64,000 nt of DNA, taken from assembly GCA_030123565.1 (NCBI GenBank), contig CP126122.1, positions 1,437,001 to 1,501,000 of the forward strand, given 5' to 3'. Of the stretch, positions 1-8,466 are shown piece by piece. Below the pieces are notes generated by a model. That model was not told where the DNA came from, searched no databases, and saw only the letters and a list, made by a program, of their open reading frames with translations. The position numbers and the translations under genes are program-made. The first letter of the stretch is position 1, and each line of letters starts with the position of its first letter. This DNA comes from Nitrospira sp. (GTDB taxonomy: Bacteria > Nitrospirota > Nitrospiria > Nitrospirales > Nitrospiraceae).

Positions 1-2
1 TG

Positions 3-1853
3 TGCTTCAACCCGAGCCACTTGGAGTTCGTGAATCCGGTGGCGTTGGGGCGTGTACGCGCAAAACGGGACCGAGTCGGCGATGGAGTCATGGCCCTCCT
101 TATCCATGGAGATGCATCATTTACCGGTGAAGGAGTTGTACAGGAAGCGCTCAATCTAGGGGGGCTCCGGGGGTACCGCACGGGCGGGACGCTGCATGTG
201 GTCATCAACAATCAGATCGGGTTCACGACGGCGCCTGAGGAGACGCGGTCGTCTCCCTACGCGACCGATGTGGCCAAGATGCGGCAGATCCCGATCTTTC
301 ACGTGAACGGGGAAGACCCAGAAGCCGTGGCCCACGTCGTGAGTGTCGCGATGGACTTCCGGCGGACGTTTCGGACCGATGTCGTGATCGACATGTACTG
401 TTTTCGCCGCCGGGGCCATAACGAAGGGGATGAGCCGGGTTTCACGCAACCGCTGATGTACCAGGTGATCGACCAGCGCCGGCCGCTCCGCGACCACTAT
501 CTAGAATATCTCTTGAAACTCGGCGAGGTGACGCGCGAGGAGGTGGATGGGATCGCAGTGGAACGCCGGCGCGAGCTCGAACGGGATCTCAGTGAGGCGC
601 GAAGCCATACGTACCTGCCCCGCCGGGAGAAGCCGACCGGGATCTGGACAGGATACTATGGCGGATTGGGAGAAGATGAGGAAGAGGTTATGACCGGGGT
701 TGAGCGAGCTCGGCTCATCGAGATGATGCAGATGCTCACGCAGGTGCCCGACGGATTCCATCCGCATCCCAAGATCGCTCAGTGGCTGGGACGCCGTCGA
801 GACATGGGAAGCGGGGCGCGGGCGATCGATTGGTCCACAGCCGAAGCGCTCGCCTTTGCAACGCTCGCAGCGGAGGGCCGGCGCGTGCGCCTGTCAGGGC
901 AGGATACAGCCCGTGGGACATTCAGCCAGCGGCACGCCGTTTTGCACGACACCGTGAACGGACGGGTGTACGTGCCACTCGAGCAGGTCGCTCGGGGGCG
1001 GGGAAGGATTGAGATCTACAACAGTCCTCTTTCCGAAGCAGGGGTGCTCGGCTTTGAGTATGGATACAGTCTGGATTGCCCGGAGGGGCTCATTCTCTGG
1101 GAGGCGCAATTCGGAGATTTCGTCAATGCGGCCCAGGTCATCATCGATCAGTTTTTGGTCAGCGCCGAGGAGAAATGGCGCCGTTTGAGCGGACTCGTGC
1201 TTCTCCTTCCCCATGGCTTCGAGGGCCAGGGACCGGAACATTCGAGTGCTCGACTCGAGCGGTTTCTGGAGCTGGCCGTCAACGACAACATTCAAGTGGT
1301 GAATCCATCGACGCCGGCGCAATACTTCCATGTCTTGAGGCGTCAGGTGCTTCGCCGATGGCGAAAACCGTTGATCCTCATGACGCCGAAGAGCTTGCTT
1401 CGCCACGCGCAAGCCGTATCGACGCTTGATGATCTCCACCAGGGCAGGTTCCGGCGCATCCTGTTCGACCGCGCCGTAGCGCCCGAGATGGTTACGCGGG
1501 TGCTGCTTTGCAGCGGCAAGGTGTACTATGACTTGTTGGCGACGCGGGAGGAGCTTCGGCGTCAGGATGTTGCGATTCTGCGACTCGAGCAACTCTATCC
1601 TCTGAACGAAGCTGAGCTGAGCAAGGCTCTTGCGCAATATCCACTGAACACTCCGGCGATCTGGGTTCAGGAGGAGCCGGCGAACATGGGAGCCTGGCGG
1701 TATCTCTTCGCACGGTTTGGCGACAGGCTCCCAGGTGCCGGATCATTTTCCGCGGTTTGCCGGCCTGCTTCGGCCGCTCCTGCGACTGGGTGGCCCGCTC
1801 TCCATACGATCGAGCGGCAGAACTTGCTCAAGGCGGCATTCGATGCCCATTGA
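3..1853 (+). CDS. sucA: 2-oxoglutarate dehydrogenase E1 component, 5' end cut by window
   Basis: This is the C-terminal two thirds of the thiamine-diphosphate E1 subunit that decarboxylates 2-oxoglutarate and transfers the succinyl group to the lipoyl group of SucB. Reading is open from the window edge: the first residues read [13 protein letters not shown], the conserved E1 motif, so the internal TTG at 21 is not the start. The ThDP-binding segment ([14 protein letters not shown] ... NNQIGFTT) and the acidic [11 protein letters not shown] motif are intact, followed by the transketolase pyrimidine domain and the C-terminal domain. The stop lies 11 bases inside sucB, so the two are almost certainly co-translated. 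This supports an oxidative TCA cycle. The N-terminus, including any fused E2-like domain, cannot be judged here. Confidence 0.95.
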   Translation, partial: CFNPSHLEFVNPVALGRVRAKRDRVGDGVMALLIHGDASFTGEGVVQEALNLGGLRGYRTGGTLHVVINNQIGFTTAPEETRSSPYATDVAKMRQIPIFHVNGEDPEAVAHVVSVAMDFRRTFRTDVVIDMYCFRRRGHNEGDEPGFTQPLMYQVIDQRRPLRDHYLEYLLKLGEVTREEVDGIAVERRRELERDLSEARSHTYLPRREKPTGIWTGYYGGLGEDEEEVMTGVERARLIEMMQMLTQVPDGFHPHPKIAQWLGRRRDMGSGARAIDWSTAEALAFATLAAEGRRVRLSGQDTARGTFSQRHAVLHDTVNGRVYVPLEQVARGRGRIEIYNSPLSEAGVLGFEYGYSLDCPEGLILWEAQFGDFVNAAQVIIDQFLVSAEEKWRRLSGLVLLLPHGFEGQGPEHSSARLERFLELAVNDNIQVVNPSTPAQYFHVLRRQVLRRWRKPLILMTPKSLLRHAQAVSTLDDLHQGRFRRILFDRAVAPEMVTRVLLCSGKVYYDLLATREELRRQDVAILRLEQLYPLNEAELSKALAQYPLNTPAIWVQEEPANMGAWRYLFARFGDRLPGAGSFSAVCRPASAAPATGWPALHTIERQNLLKAAFDAH

Positions 1854-3075
1854 ACTCACGGTTCCGGCGGTTGGGGAGTCGATCACCGAGGTGGAGATCG
1901 GGGACTGGCTCAAGTCACCGGGAGACGCCGTCCGTCAGGATGAACCCATTGTTTCGCTCGAGACCGAGAAGACATCGCTCGATCTGCCGTCGCCCATATC
2001 CGGGGTGCTCGTCAGGATTCTCAAGCAGAAGGGCGAGTCGGCCAAGGTCGGCGAGGTGATCGCGCAGCTCGAAGAGGCGGCAATGCGGACAGAGGCTGCG
2101 ACGTCAGCTCCGCCTGTCGCGGCGGCTCCGGACGAACCGAGCCGGATGGCTGACAGTGCTTCCATCCCCCCGCCAGTTATGCTGACTGTGAACCGGCCTT
2201 CGGACGAACCCCGGCTCGGCGTCGAAGAGAAGAGGGAGAGCAAACCAGACCATCGGACTCGCGAAGACATCTCCCACCCCGTGACCGAGACTCCGGCCGA
2301 CGTGGACCATATGCGCGAGGAGGCCGAGACGGACGCGGCTTCGCCCGGATCCGCCGCGCATCGAGCGACCGGGGACCGCGAGGAAGAGGCAGTTCCCATG
2401 AGCCTACTTCGTCGCAGGGTCGCCGAGCGGCTCGTGCAGGCCCAACAGAACGCGGCCCTGCTGACGACGTTCAATGAGATCGAGATGACGGCGGTGAAGG
2501 CGCTGAAGCAGGCCCATCAGGAGACCTTCCAGCAACGCCACAACGTGAAGCTCGGCCTCATGTCCTTCTTCGTCAAAAGCGTCATCGAAGCCCTCAAGAA
2601 GGTCCCTGAGCTCAACGCCGAGATTCGTGGCACCGATATCGTGTACCGCCGCTACTACGACATCGGCATCGCCATCGGAGGAGGACGAGGGTTGGTCGTG
2701 CCGGTGTTGCGCAACGCCGAACGCCTGGGCTTCGCCGAGATCGAAACCGCCATCAGCGACTTTTCCCGGCGTGCTCAGGCGCACCGCCTCGCGTTGGAAG
2801 AGCTGCAGGGAGGCACTTTCACGATCTCAAACGGTGGGGTGTACGGCTCGTTGCTCTCGACTCCGATCGTCAATCCGCCGCAGAGCGGAGTCCTCGGACT
2901 CCATGCGATAGAGGACCGGGCGGTCGTGCGGGACGGGCAGATCGTGATCCGGCCCATGATGTACGTGGCCTTGACCTATGATCACCGGATCGTGGATGGT
3001 CGCGAAGCGGTGACCTTTCTCAAACATATCAAGGAATGCATCGAGGAGCCGGCCCGCATCCTGCTGGAGATCTGA
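1843..3075 (+). CDS. sucB: dihydrolipoyl succinyltransferase (E2 of 2-oxoglutarate dehydrogenase)
   Basis: E2 core of the 2-oxoglutarate dehydrogenase complex; it moves the succinyl group from lipoate to CoA. The ATG at 1843 overlaps the end of sucA and gives 410 residues. Residues 1-75 form a lipoyl domain with the lipoylated lysine in the ETEKTS turn. The catalytic domain begins near residue 185 ([14 protein letters not shown]) and carries the active-site DHRIVDG motif near the C-terminus. The linker between them (about residues 80-180) is rich in acidic residues, Pro and Ala. I cannot see the usual peripheral-subunit-binding domain (an ASPAARKLA...GTGxxGRI pattern) in it. The E3 gene is not in the window. 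Confidence 0.95.
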   Translation: MPIELTVPAVGESITEVEIGDWLKSPGDAVRQDEPIVSLETEKTSLDLPSPISGVLVRILKQKGESAKVGEVIAQLEEAAMRTEAATSAPPVAAAPDEPSRMADSASIPPPVMLTVNRPSDEPRLGVEEKRESKPDHRTREDISHPVTETPADVDHMREEAETDAASPGSAAHRATGDREEEAVPMSLLRRRVAERLVQAQQNAALLTTFNEIEMTAVKALKQAHQETFQQRHNVKLGLMSFFVKSVIEALKKVPELNAEIRGTDIVYRRYYDIGIAIGGGRGLVVPVLRNAERLGFAEIETAISDFSRRAQAHRLALEELQGGTFTISNGGVYGSLLSTPIVNPPQSGVLGLHAIEDRAVVRDGQIVIRPMMYVALTYDHRIVDGREAVTFLKHIKECIEEPARILLEI

Positions 3076-3101
3076 ACCTGTCGATTGATTTGCGGCCGAT
3101 T

Positions 3102-3119
3102 CGGTAGGGTCGCCTACCG
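3102..3119 (+). terminator. hairpin downstream of sucB, possible terminator
   Basis: A perfect 7-bp stem (CGGTAGG/CCTACCG) with a 4-base loop lies 26 bases after the sucB stop. No T-tract follows, so it is at best a weak intrinsic terminator or a 3'-end stabilising hairpin. Confidence 0.3.
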
Positions 3120-3254
3120 GAAGAACTCTTCATATTGCCCATGAAGGTGAGAAGCATCGGCCCGCGCAGAGTCTCTACAAACCCATCACTTCCCTCGTGA
3201 CCCGTGGTGAATAAGGATATTCGCGGAGAGGGCCTGTCCCACGTGGCGAACCTG

Positions 3255-3647
3255 ATGGCGCTGAGCGGGCCTCTGCCGCGGCTGTCATCCGTCATGATCG
3301 GCGTGGCCCTATTCGGAACCGGCTGCGCACTGTTACTTGATGAGCAAACCTTGTATTTGCGGTCGGCACAGAATCGGGCGACCCAACAAGAAGTTCGCGG
3401 CCGTCTGGGCAGGCCATTCTGGGCCGGGACACCGCGCGCCGGGGAAACGGTCTGGGTCTATCAGATTCGGGAACCTGAACAGGGCGGCAACAATAGTTGG
3501 ACCATTACCGGGTTCTGGTGCGATGAGTATGTGCTGACATTCGACGGAGATGGAGTGTTGCGGCGATGGACTCATCGCTCGCAAAAACATCGGGACGAAA
3601 GATCGCAGGCCGACTGTGTGAGGGATGGATTCCGGCCGCCATCCTAG
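3255..3647 (+). CDS. small exported protein, BamE/SmpA-like
   Basis: Predicted small envelope protein of about 130 residues. A hydrophobic N-terminal segment ends in LFGTGC, which could be a lipobox-like cleavage site, although the match to the usual L-[AS]-[GA]-C is imperfect. The rest follows the SmpA/OmlA/BamE pattern: a T..EV...LG.P motif, then a short W.Y strand and a late strand FDGDGVLRRW. Proteins of this fold assist outer-membrane protein assembly or are orphan lipoproteins. The start is uncertain: GTG 3204, ATG 3255 and ATG 3294 are in frame and none has a strong ribosome-binding site. It stands alone between sucB and a regulator gene. Confidence 0.5.
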   Translation: MALSGPLPRLSSVMIGVALFGTGCALLLDEQTLYLRSAQNRATQQEVRGRLGRPFWAGTPRAGETVWVYQIREPEQGGNNSWTITGFWCDEYVLTFDGDGVLRRWTHRSQKHRDERSQADCVRDGFRPPS

Positions 3648-4115
3648 CCTGGAAGGCCACACGATGCTCTTGGCCGTGCCGTTCCTGCCTCATCATTCTC
3701 CACGCGGACGTGGTCGAGTCGCCGTTCGCCGCCGTGCGACTGCGGACGACGGCGGGCAAGCTGCTCAAGCGCGTGGAGGCAGCGCACAACGATGAAAGCG
3801 GAGAGATTGCCTGCATGATCATTCATCGAAATGAGAAAGCAGGGGCGGCCATGGTCTTTCGCACTGTCCGCTCAGAGCGGTTTCGCACGGTTCGAAAAGC
3901 TATGTTCGTCCCGCACACAGTATTGTGCACGTAGAAAGTTTCATTCGCGATTTCTAAATACATGGTTGACAACGGCTTACACCGTCTCAACGCATCGTCG
4001 CCGAACAGAGAACATCCATCGGTTCGCTTGTTGCATCCCGTGTTGCATCAACTAAGTATGGAGTCGATGGGGCATCCGAATCCCCTGTGGGTCAACATGG
4101 TGAGGAGTGGGCACC
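3648..4115. other. intergenic stretch without a convincing gene
   Basis: About 470 bases. A 122-codon open frame at 3566-3934 overlaps the preceding gene and matches no family I recognise. I see no tRNA, repeat or clear promoter, apart from the GAGGAG ribosome-binding site at 4102-4107 that belongs to the next gene. Confidence 0.4.
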
Positions 4116-4751
4116 ATGAACCTGAAAGGTCTCATGCATCGTGAGGTAGATGAGAGGCTGACGGAAAAGGACGTTGCCGCTATGGTTGGCGTCTCTGTGC
4201 GAACGAACATGAGGATTCTGGCTGATATCTCCCCCCGCAGATCCTGCGATGTGGCAAAAGTTTGCCACCTATTTTCGTATGGGTGTGGATTTTTTACGGG
4301 GCGGCGAGGCGCGACGCCGAGGAATCTTCCTCAATCCGAAGGTCACGTGTGTTGCGCTCAAATGAGAAAGGTCCCTTTACTCCTGAATTGGGCGCAGATC
4401 AGCGAGATGGTCGAGGGCAAAAAGCCGTCCCCCGTGGCCGATAGGGTAGCGATGATCGAGACGAACGTGCAAGGGCTGCGCACGTTCGCGGTGAAGGTGA
4501 AGGATGATTCGATGTATCCCATGTTCGGTGAAGGCGAGGTCATTTTCGTGAATCCGGATCTCACAAGCGAGCCCGGCCATTTTGTCCTCGCCGGCGCACG
4601 CACCTCTTTCCAAAGCGCAATGGTGAGGGAGTTTAACATGATCGGAGAACAGTACGTTCTCCATCCCCTCAACCGACGATATAACGATCTCCCCTTGATG
4701 AATGACCAATGTCTCTGGGGCAAGGTCGTCAGGTTGCGCAACAATCTCTGA
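4116..4751 (+). CDS. LexA/CI-like regulator (HTH + peptidase S24 fold), probably damaged by compensating frameshifts
   Basis: 211-residue repressor-like protein. GAGGAG at 4102-4107 fixes the ATG at 4116. Residues 15-40 form an HTH (LTEKDVAAMVGVSVRT). Residues 90-211 match the S24/LexA C-terminal fold, with the nucleophile Ser132 in DDSMYP and a GEGEVIFVNPD strand. Two oddities are visible. First, between about 4240 and 4345 the reading frame gives a Cys/Arg-rich, family-unlike stretch, whereas the +1 frame reads PAMWQKFATYFRMGVDFL, which is what an XRE-type repressor should have there. An early frameshift is thus followed by a restoring one. Second, the general-base lysine of the Ser-Lys dyad appears replaced by Ser167, so self-cleavage is unlikely. 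The true product may be non-functional. Confidence 0.7.
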   Translation: MNLKGLMHREVDERLTEKDVAAMVGVSVRTNMRILADISPRRSCDVAKVCHLFSYGCGFFTGRRGATPRNLPQSEGHVCCAQMRKVPLLLNWAQISEMVEGKKPSPVADRVAMIETNVQGLRTFAVKVKDDSMYPMFGEGEVIFVNPDLTSEPGHFVLAGARTSFQSAMVREFNMIGEQYVLHPLNRRYNDLPLMNDQCLWGKVVRLRNNL

Positions 4752-4898
4752 CAGTTAGACAGGATCGGAAGAACCAGAAGAAGGTCAGTCGTCCGTCGTC
4801 CGTGGCGACTTGAGCGAGCGGCGGATTGTCTGAACGGGCCGCCGATCACCTTGTTCCATTGTCGCTGACCATCATCTTCTTATTGAAAGGAGCCAATC

Positions 4899-5699
4899 AT
4901 GAAACGACATGGTATGTGGCAAGCAGTCGTACTTTCAGTGGGGCTGTTCTCGGCGGCAGCTCTCATCGGCGCGGCGTCCGGGGCCGAAGACAAGCATCCG
5001 CAACTTTTGCCGGGAGATCGGGTTCTCATCGGCACCGTCGAAGAAATCAGAAGTGACCAGGCCAGGATCCACACCGGCGAGGTGGAGCCCCGGTTCGTTC
5101 CGATGGGGGTCCGGAAGGCAAAGGGACTGCCGGATCTGAAAAAAGGCGATCGTGTTGAAATCACCGTCAATGACCAAAATCTCCTCGTCGACGTGCACGT
5201 CACAGGCGAGTCGAGCCACCACCTCGTCGTACACGGCCAACTGGCCGAACCGCTGGTGACCGGGCACGACAAGGCAGTCATTCGTACCGCGAACGGGAAA
5301 GAGGAGCCCCACCTGGTGCGGCCTGTCGCAAGGAGTAAGGTGGCTTCGATTCCCGTAGGCGTGGACGCGGTCTTTCTCATCGATGAATTGAACAAAATCG
5401 TCGATGTGACCTTCGGCAGCAAGGAAGCGGTGCATCGCGCGGCAGAACTCTGGAAGAAGATGACGCCGCTCAAGGGCAACTTCAGCAGAATCAACGCGGT
5501 GGTCTTGAAGCCCTTGGAAAGCAACAAAATTGCCGTCCAAACCGAGGACGGGAAAGAACAGCCGTACGAGGTGCGCCCGCTTATACAGAAGCGAATGAAA
5601 GGATTATCCAAAGGTGATGCCGTGGTCCTGTTGGTGGATGACGAGAACAAAGTCACCGATGTGGCGATTCCGCCTCACTCAAGCGAGAGCAAGCATTGA
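4899..5699 (+). CDS. exported protein with three internal repeats
   Basis: 266 residues, family not recognised. A strong signal peptide (charged MKRHGM start, hydrophobic core, AASGA cleavage region near residue 28) predicts export. AAGGAG lies 8 bases ahead of the ATG. The mature part carries three copies of a roughly 70-residue unit: a strand G.V..I..D.A.I.T, then a ..V.P...K...GL.KGD.V.. motif, and a closing strand resembling VDD.NKVTDV (around residues 40-100, 112-170 and 190-260). This looks like tandem small beta-barrel (SH3- or OB-like) domains. It follows the regulator gene and precedes a CBS gene, but spacing does not suggest an operon. Function unknown; a periplasmic binding or scaffolding role is only a guess. 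Confidence 0.8.
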   Translation: MKRHGMWQAVVLSVGLFSAAALIGAASGAEDKHPQLLPGDRVLIGTVEEIRSDQARIHTGEVEPRFVPMGVRKAKGLPDLKKGDRVEITVNDQNLLVDVHVTGESSHHLVVHGQLAEPLVTGHDKAVIRTANGKEEPHLVRPVARSKVASIPVGVDAVFLIDELNKIVDVTFGSKEAVHRAAELWKKMTPLKGNFSRINAVVLKPLESNKIAVQTEDGKEQPYEVRPLIQKRMKGLSKGDAVVLLVDDENKVTDVAIPPHSSESKH

Positions 5700-5938
5700 C
5701 GGTCTCCGGGCGGTATCACTTGCGCATCTATGGGAAACTCGCGAAATTCCCAAACGGGGTGCCTGGGACGTTCCGATCGAACGCAACAAGAAGGTCGCGC
5801 TTGCGACCATTCCGTTGAATCGATCACGAGGGTCGAATCGGCTTCTGCCTGCTCGATGGGAACGGCGTTCCGCCAAACATCGAGCAGGCCGTGGACGGAC
5901 ACATTCATAAGAAGAATTCAACCAGGGGAGGTAGCGTC

Positions 5939-6370
5939 ATGACCATCGTTGGAGTGCCGGTTGGAGGACTGAACAAGGTGGGACAAATCGTGTCCACCAA
6001 CGACGTCCTGTTTCACGCGGGCCAGAACGGTTTGGCCATCGCGGTAGCGCTCTTGTCGACCCATACGGCGGGCGCCCCCGTCGTGGATCGCAACGAAAAA
6101 TATCTGGGATTCATTAATGAGTTCGATCTCATGCGGGCGCTTGAAGCAGGAAAAGACCTGGCCAAGCTCACCGCTGAGGAAATCATGCGGAAGGATCGCC
6201 TGGTCGTCACCGCCTCGACAAAGATCGCCGATGCCTTCAAGATGATGGAGGAGCACCACGTGCTCAGTCTTCCGGTCGAGAAGGACGGTGTCGTCGCCTA
6301 TTCAGTGACTCGGCATGACTTGTTGCGCGCGTGGATTGGGCTCGGCTTAGGAATGGGAATGGAAGCATAA
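5939..6370 (+). CDS. tandem CBS-domain protein (copy 1)
   Basis: 143-residue stand-alone CBS pair (Bateman module). A GGGGAGG ribosome-binding site just upstream picks the ATG at 5939. Motifs typical of CBS domains are present: HTAGAPVVD...GFINEFDLMRAL in the first and EEIM...V..S..I.DAFKMMEEHHVLSLPV...VTRHDLLRAWI in the second. Such modules bind adenine nucleotides and usually report energy state, but no effector domain is attached. A paralogue with the same length and the same GLGLGMG C-terminus lies after glgX at 56486. Both copies sit beside glycogen genes, so an energy-sensing role in storage metabolism is a reasonable but unproven idea. Confidence 0.85.
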   Translation: MTIVGVPVGGLNKVGQIVSTNDVLFHAGQNGLAIAVALLSTHTAGAPVVDRNEKYLGFINEFDLMRALEAGKDLAKLTAEEIMRKDRLVVTASTKIADAFKMMEEHHVLSLPVEKDGVVAYSVTRHDLLRAWIGLGLGMGMEA

Positions 6371-6383
6371 GCAAATGCGACAG

Positions 6384-6799
6384 GCTCATGTCTAATAACT
6401 ACGACGTCTAAATCAGACTCGTCTAGGTATCGGCCTGCCGACCTTCCGTCATATAAATGTGGAGAGCGTGAGAGTCAACCGGCGGTGATCCATCAATCGG
6501 CAAGGGGCTTCAATTCGAGACGATCATAGCCCCCAAGGTCGCATTCCGTCCGCTTCGTGAATGAGACACATCAGGCCTGCGGTATATTCCTGAAAAGGGA
6601 CCTATGAGTCATTTCCTCGAGCGGTTCCTGTTTTTCCGTGAAACCCTCGACACGTTTTCAGGGAAACACGGAGTCGTCAAGCGGGAAGATCGCACCTGGG
6701 AGAATGCCCATTGCGATCGCTGTCTACAGCGCGTAACGCATCAAGTACGCATTGGTGCGGACGTGCTTGATGGCGTTGTGGCGAGAAGCCCGGAAGACG
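6384..6799 (+). repeat. left direct repeat: narG upstream region plus narG 5' fragment
   Basis: Diverged copy of the sequence that precedes and begins narG (10261-10841). Shared blocks include TCTAATAAC.ACGAC, a GGTATCG.CCTGCCGACCTT block, CTTCAATTCGAGACGATC, CATTCCGTCCGCTT and the first 119 bases of narG. 188 bases of narG (10577-10764) are missing, after which similarity resumes at 6723-6799. The pair brackets glgA and the GH57 gene. Confidence 0.85.
6604..6799 (+). pseudogene. narG remnant (5' end with internal deletion)
   Basis: It begins MSHFLERFLFFRETLDTFSG, nearly the same as the start of the intact NarG. After codon 39 it jumps to sequence matching NarG codons of the AQRIKHPLVRARLMALWREA segment, but in a shifted frame, because the deletion of 188 bases is not a multiple of three. 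The four ligands of the FS0 iron-sulphur cluster are lost. Similarity to narG ends at about 6799. It is a scar of an earlier narG copy, not a functional gene. Confidence 0.85.
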
Positions 6800-6963
6800 G
6801 ACGCTGTCAGTTCCTCAAGGTCGATCCGAATTCGCTGCCTTGAGCCTCCTGATCGGCGCCTCGACCTCCTGGCGCAGACCTACACCGCTCGGGCAGCCAC
6901 GGACTGCCGTGTAGATGATGGAATCACGCAACCTTATATCAACAGGTTGTTCGCGAGTGCTCT

Positions 6964-8439
6964 ATGTATATCGTCATGGTGGCAACGGAATGCGCCCCGG
7001 TGGCCCAGGCGGGCGGGTTGGGCGACGTCGTGTTCGGCCTCAGCAGGGAAGTGGAGATCCGCGGTCATGCGGTCGAGATCATTCTGCCGAAGTACGATTG
7101 CATGCGATACGATCCCATCTGGGGGCTGCGCGTGACCATGGCGGACCTGTGGGTGCCTTGGTACGGCGGTGCGGTGCATTGCTCTGTGTGGTTCGGCTAT
7201 GTACATGGTCGCAAGTGCTTCTTCATCGAGCCGCACTCGCAGGACCATTTTTTCAATCGCGCCGCCTATTATGGGTTTCCGGACGAGTATATGCGGTGGG
7301 CCTTTTTTAGCAAGGCCGCCCTCGAATTTCTGTTTCGGACCAACAAACGACCTGACGTGATTCATTGTCACGACTGGCACACGGCCCTCGTTCCGGTGTT
7401 GCTGTACGAAATCTACCAGCATGCCGGCATGCACGATCAGCGGGTGTGCTACACCGTGCACAACTTCCGGCACCAGGGGATTGCCGGGGAGAACATCCTT
7501 TGGGCGACGGGCCTGGGCCGTCCCGAGTATTATTTCCATCCTTACCGTATGCGTGATGACTTCAACCACGCAGCGGTGAATTTGACGAAGGGCGCGATTA
7601 TGTACTCGAACTTCATCACGACGGTCTCGCCGCAGCACACCTGGGAGGCTCGCCATACGGACCAGGGATTCGGGCTCGGGCACTCGCTGTCCGTGCACCA
7701 GGGCAAATTCGGCGGTGTGCTCAACGGCGTGGATTATGAGACCTGGAATCCCGAGATCGACAGGCTGATTCCCCATCGATACGGCGTGAACAGCGTAGAG
7801 AGAAAATACGCGAACAAGGAGGCGCTACGCGACCGATTCTGGCTGCGCAAGGACTATAAGCCGATCATCGCTTACGTGGGGCGTCTCGACGCCCAGAAGG
7901 GGATCGATCTGATCCGACATGCGTTGTTCTATTCATTGGCGAATGGCGCACAGTTTGTGCTCCTAGGCCCGAGCTCGGAGCAGGGGATACACGAACACTT
8001 CTGGCAGCTGAAGCACCATGTGAACGATCACCCGGACTGTCACCTGGAAATCGGATTCAGCAAAGACCTGGCCCATCTGATCTATGCCGGCGCGGACATG
8101 GTCATCGTGCCCAGTCTCTTCGAACCCTGTGGACTCACACCGATGATCGGCCAGAAGTACGGGACAGTCCCAATCGTGCGGGCAATTGGAGGGTTGCTCA
8201 ACAGCGTGGTCGATCGCGACTATAGCGACAAGCCGACCGAGGAGCGCAACGGCTACGTTTTCCATCAGGCGGACCATGGCGGGGTCGAGTCGGCCTTACG
8301 TCGAGCCATAGGGCTGTGGTACCGCTATCCGGAAGAATTTCGCCGACTGATGGTCAATGGCATGCGCTACGACTTTTCATGGAGCCGGCCGGGCATGGAT
8401 TACATCAACATCTACAATTATATCCGGCACAAGTGGTGA
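6964..8439 (+). CDS. glgA: glycogen/starch synthase, GT5, cyanobacterial GlgA2 type
   Basis: 491 residues; transfers glucose from ADP-glucose to a growing alpha-1,4-glucan. The sequence follows the cyanobacterial GlgA2 pattern through its whole length (WVPWYGGAVHC, EPHSQDHFFNRAAYYGFPDE, VIHCHDWHTALVPVLLYEIY, VGRLDAQKGIDLI, the C-terminal GADMVIVPSLFEPCGLTPM glucan-synthase motif). The N-terminal ADP-glucose motif, normally K-x-G-G-L, reads Q15-A-G-G-L, so the usual lysine 15 is glutamine. This change could lower activity or alter donor use. GH57 follows 27 bases downstream and is likely co-transcribed. No strong ribosome-binding site is seen before the ATG. Confidence 0.93.
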   Translation: MYIVMVATECAPVAQAGGLGDVVFGLSREVEIRGHAVEIILPKYDCMRYDPIWGLRVTMADLWVPWYGGAVHCSVWFGYVHGRKCFFIEPHSQDHFFNRAAYYGFPDEYMRWAFFSKAALEFLFRTNKRPDVIHCHDWHTALVPVLLYEIYQHAGMHDQRVCYTVHNFRHQGIAGENILWATGLGRPEYYFHPYRMRDDFNHAAVNLTKGAIMYSNFITTVSPQHTWEARHTDQGFGLGHSLSVHQGKFGGVLNGVDYETWNPEIDRLIPHRYGVNSVERKYANKEALRDRFWLRKDYKPIIAYVGRLDAQKGIDLIRHALFYSLANGAQFVLLGPSSEQGIHEHFWQLKHHVNDHPDCHLEIGFSKDLAHLIYAGADMVIVPSLFEPCGLTPMIGQKYGTVPIVRAIGGLLNSVVDRDYSDKPTEERNGYVFHQADHGGVESALRRAIGLWYRYPEEFRRLMVNGMRYDFSWSRPGMDYINIYNYIRHKW

Positions 8440-8466
8440 GATCGGGCCGGCAGGAAGGTACGGCAT

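Noticed and set aside
3566-3934. 122-codon plus-strand frame after the BamE-like gene
   Set aside because: Overlaps that gene, has no ribosome-binding site and no recognisable motif.
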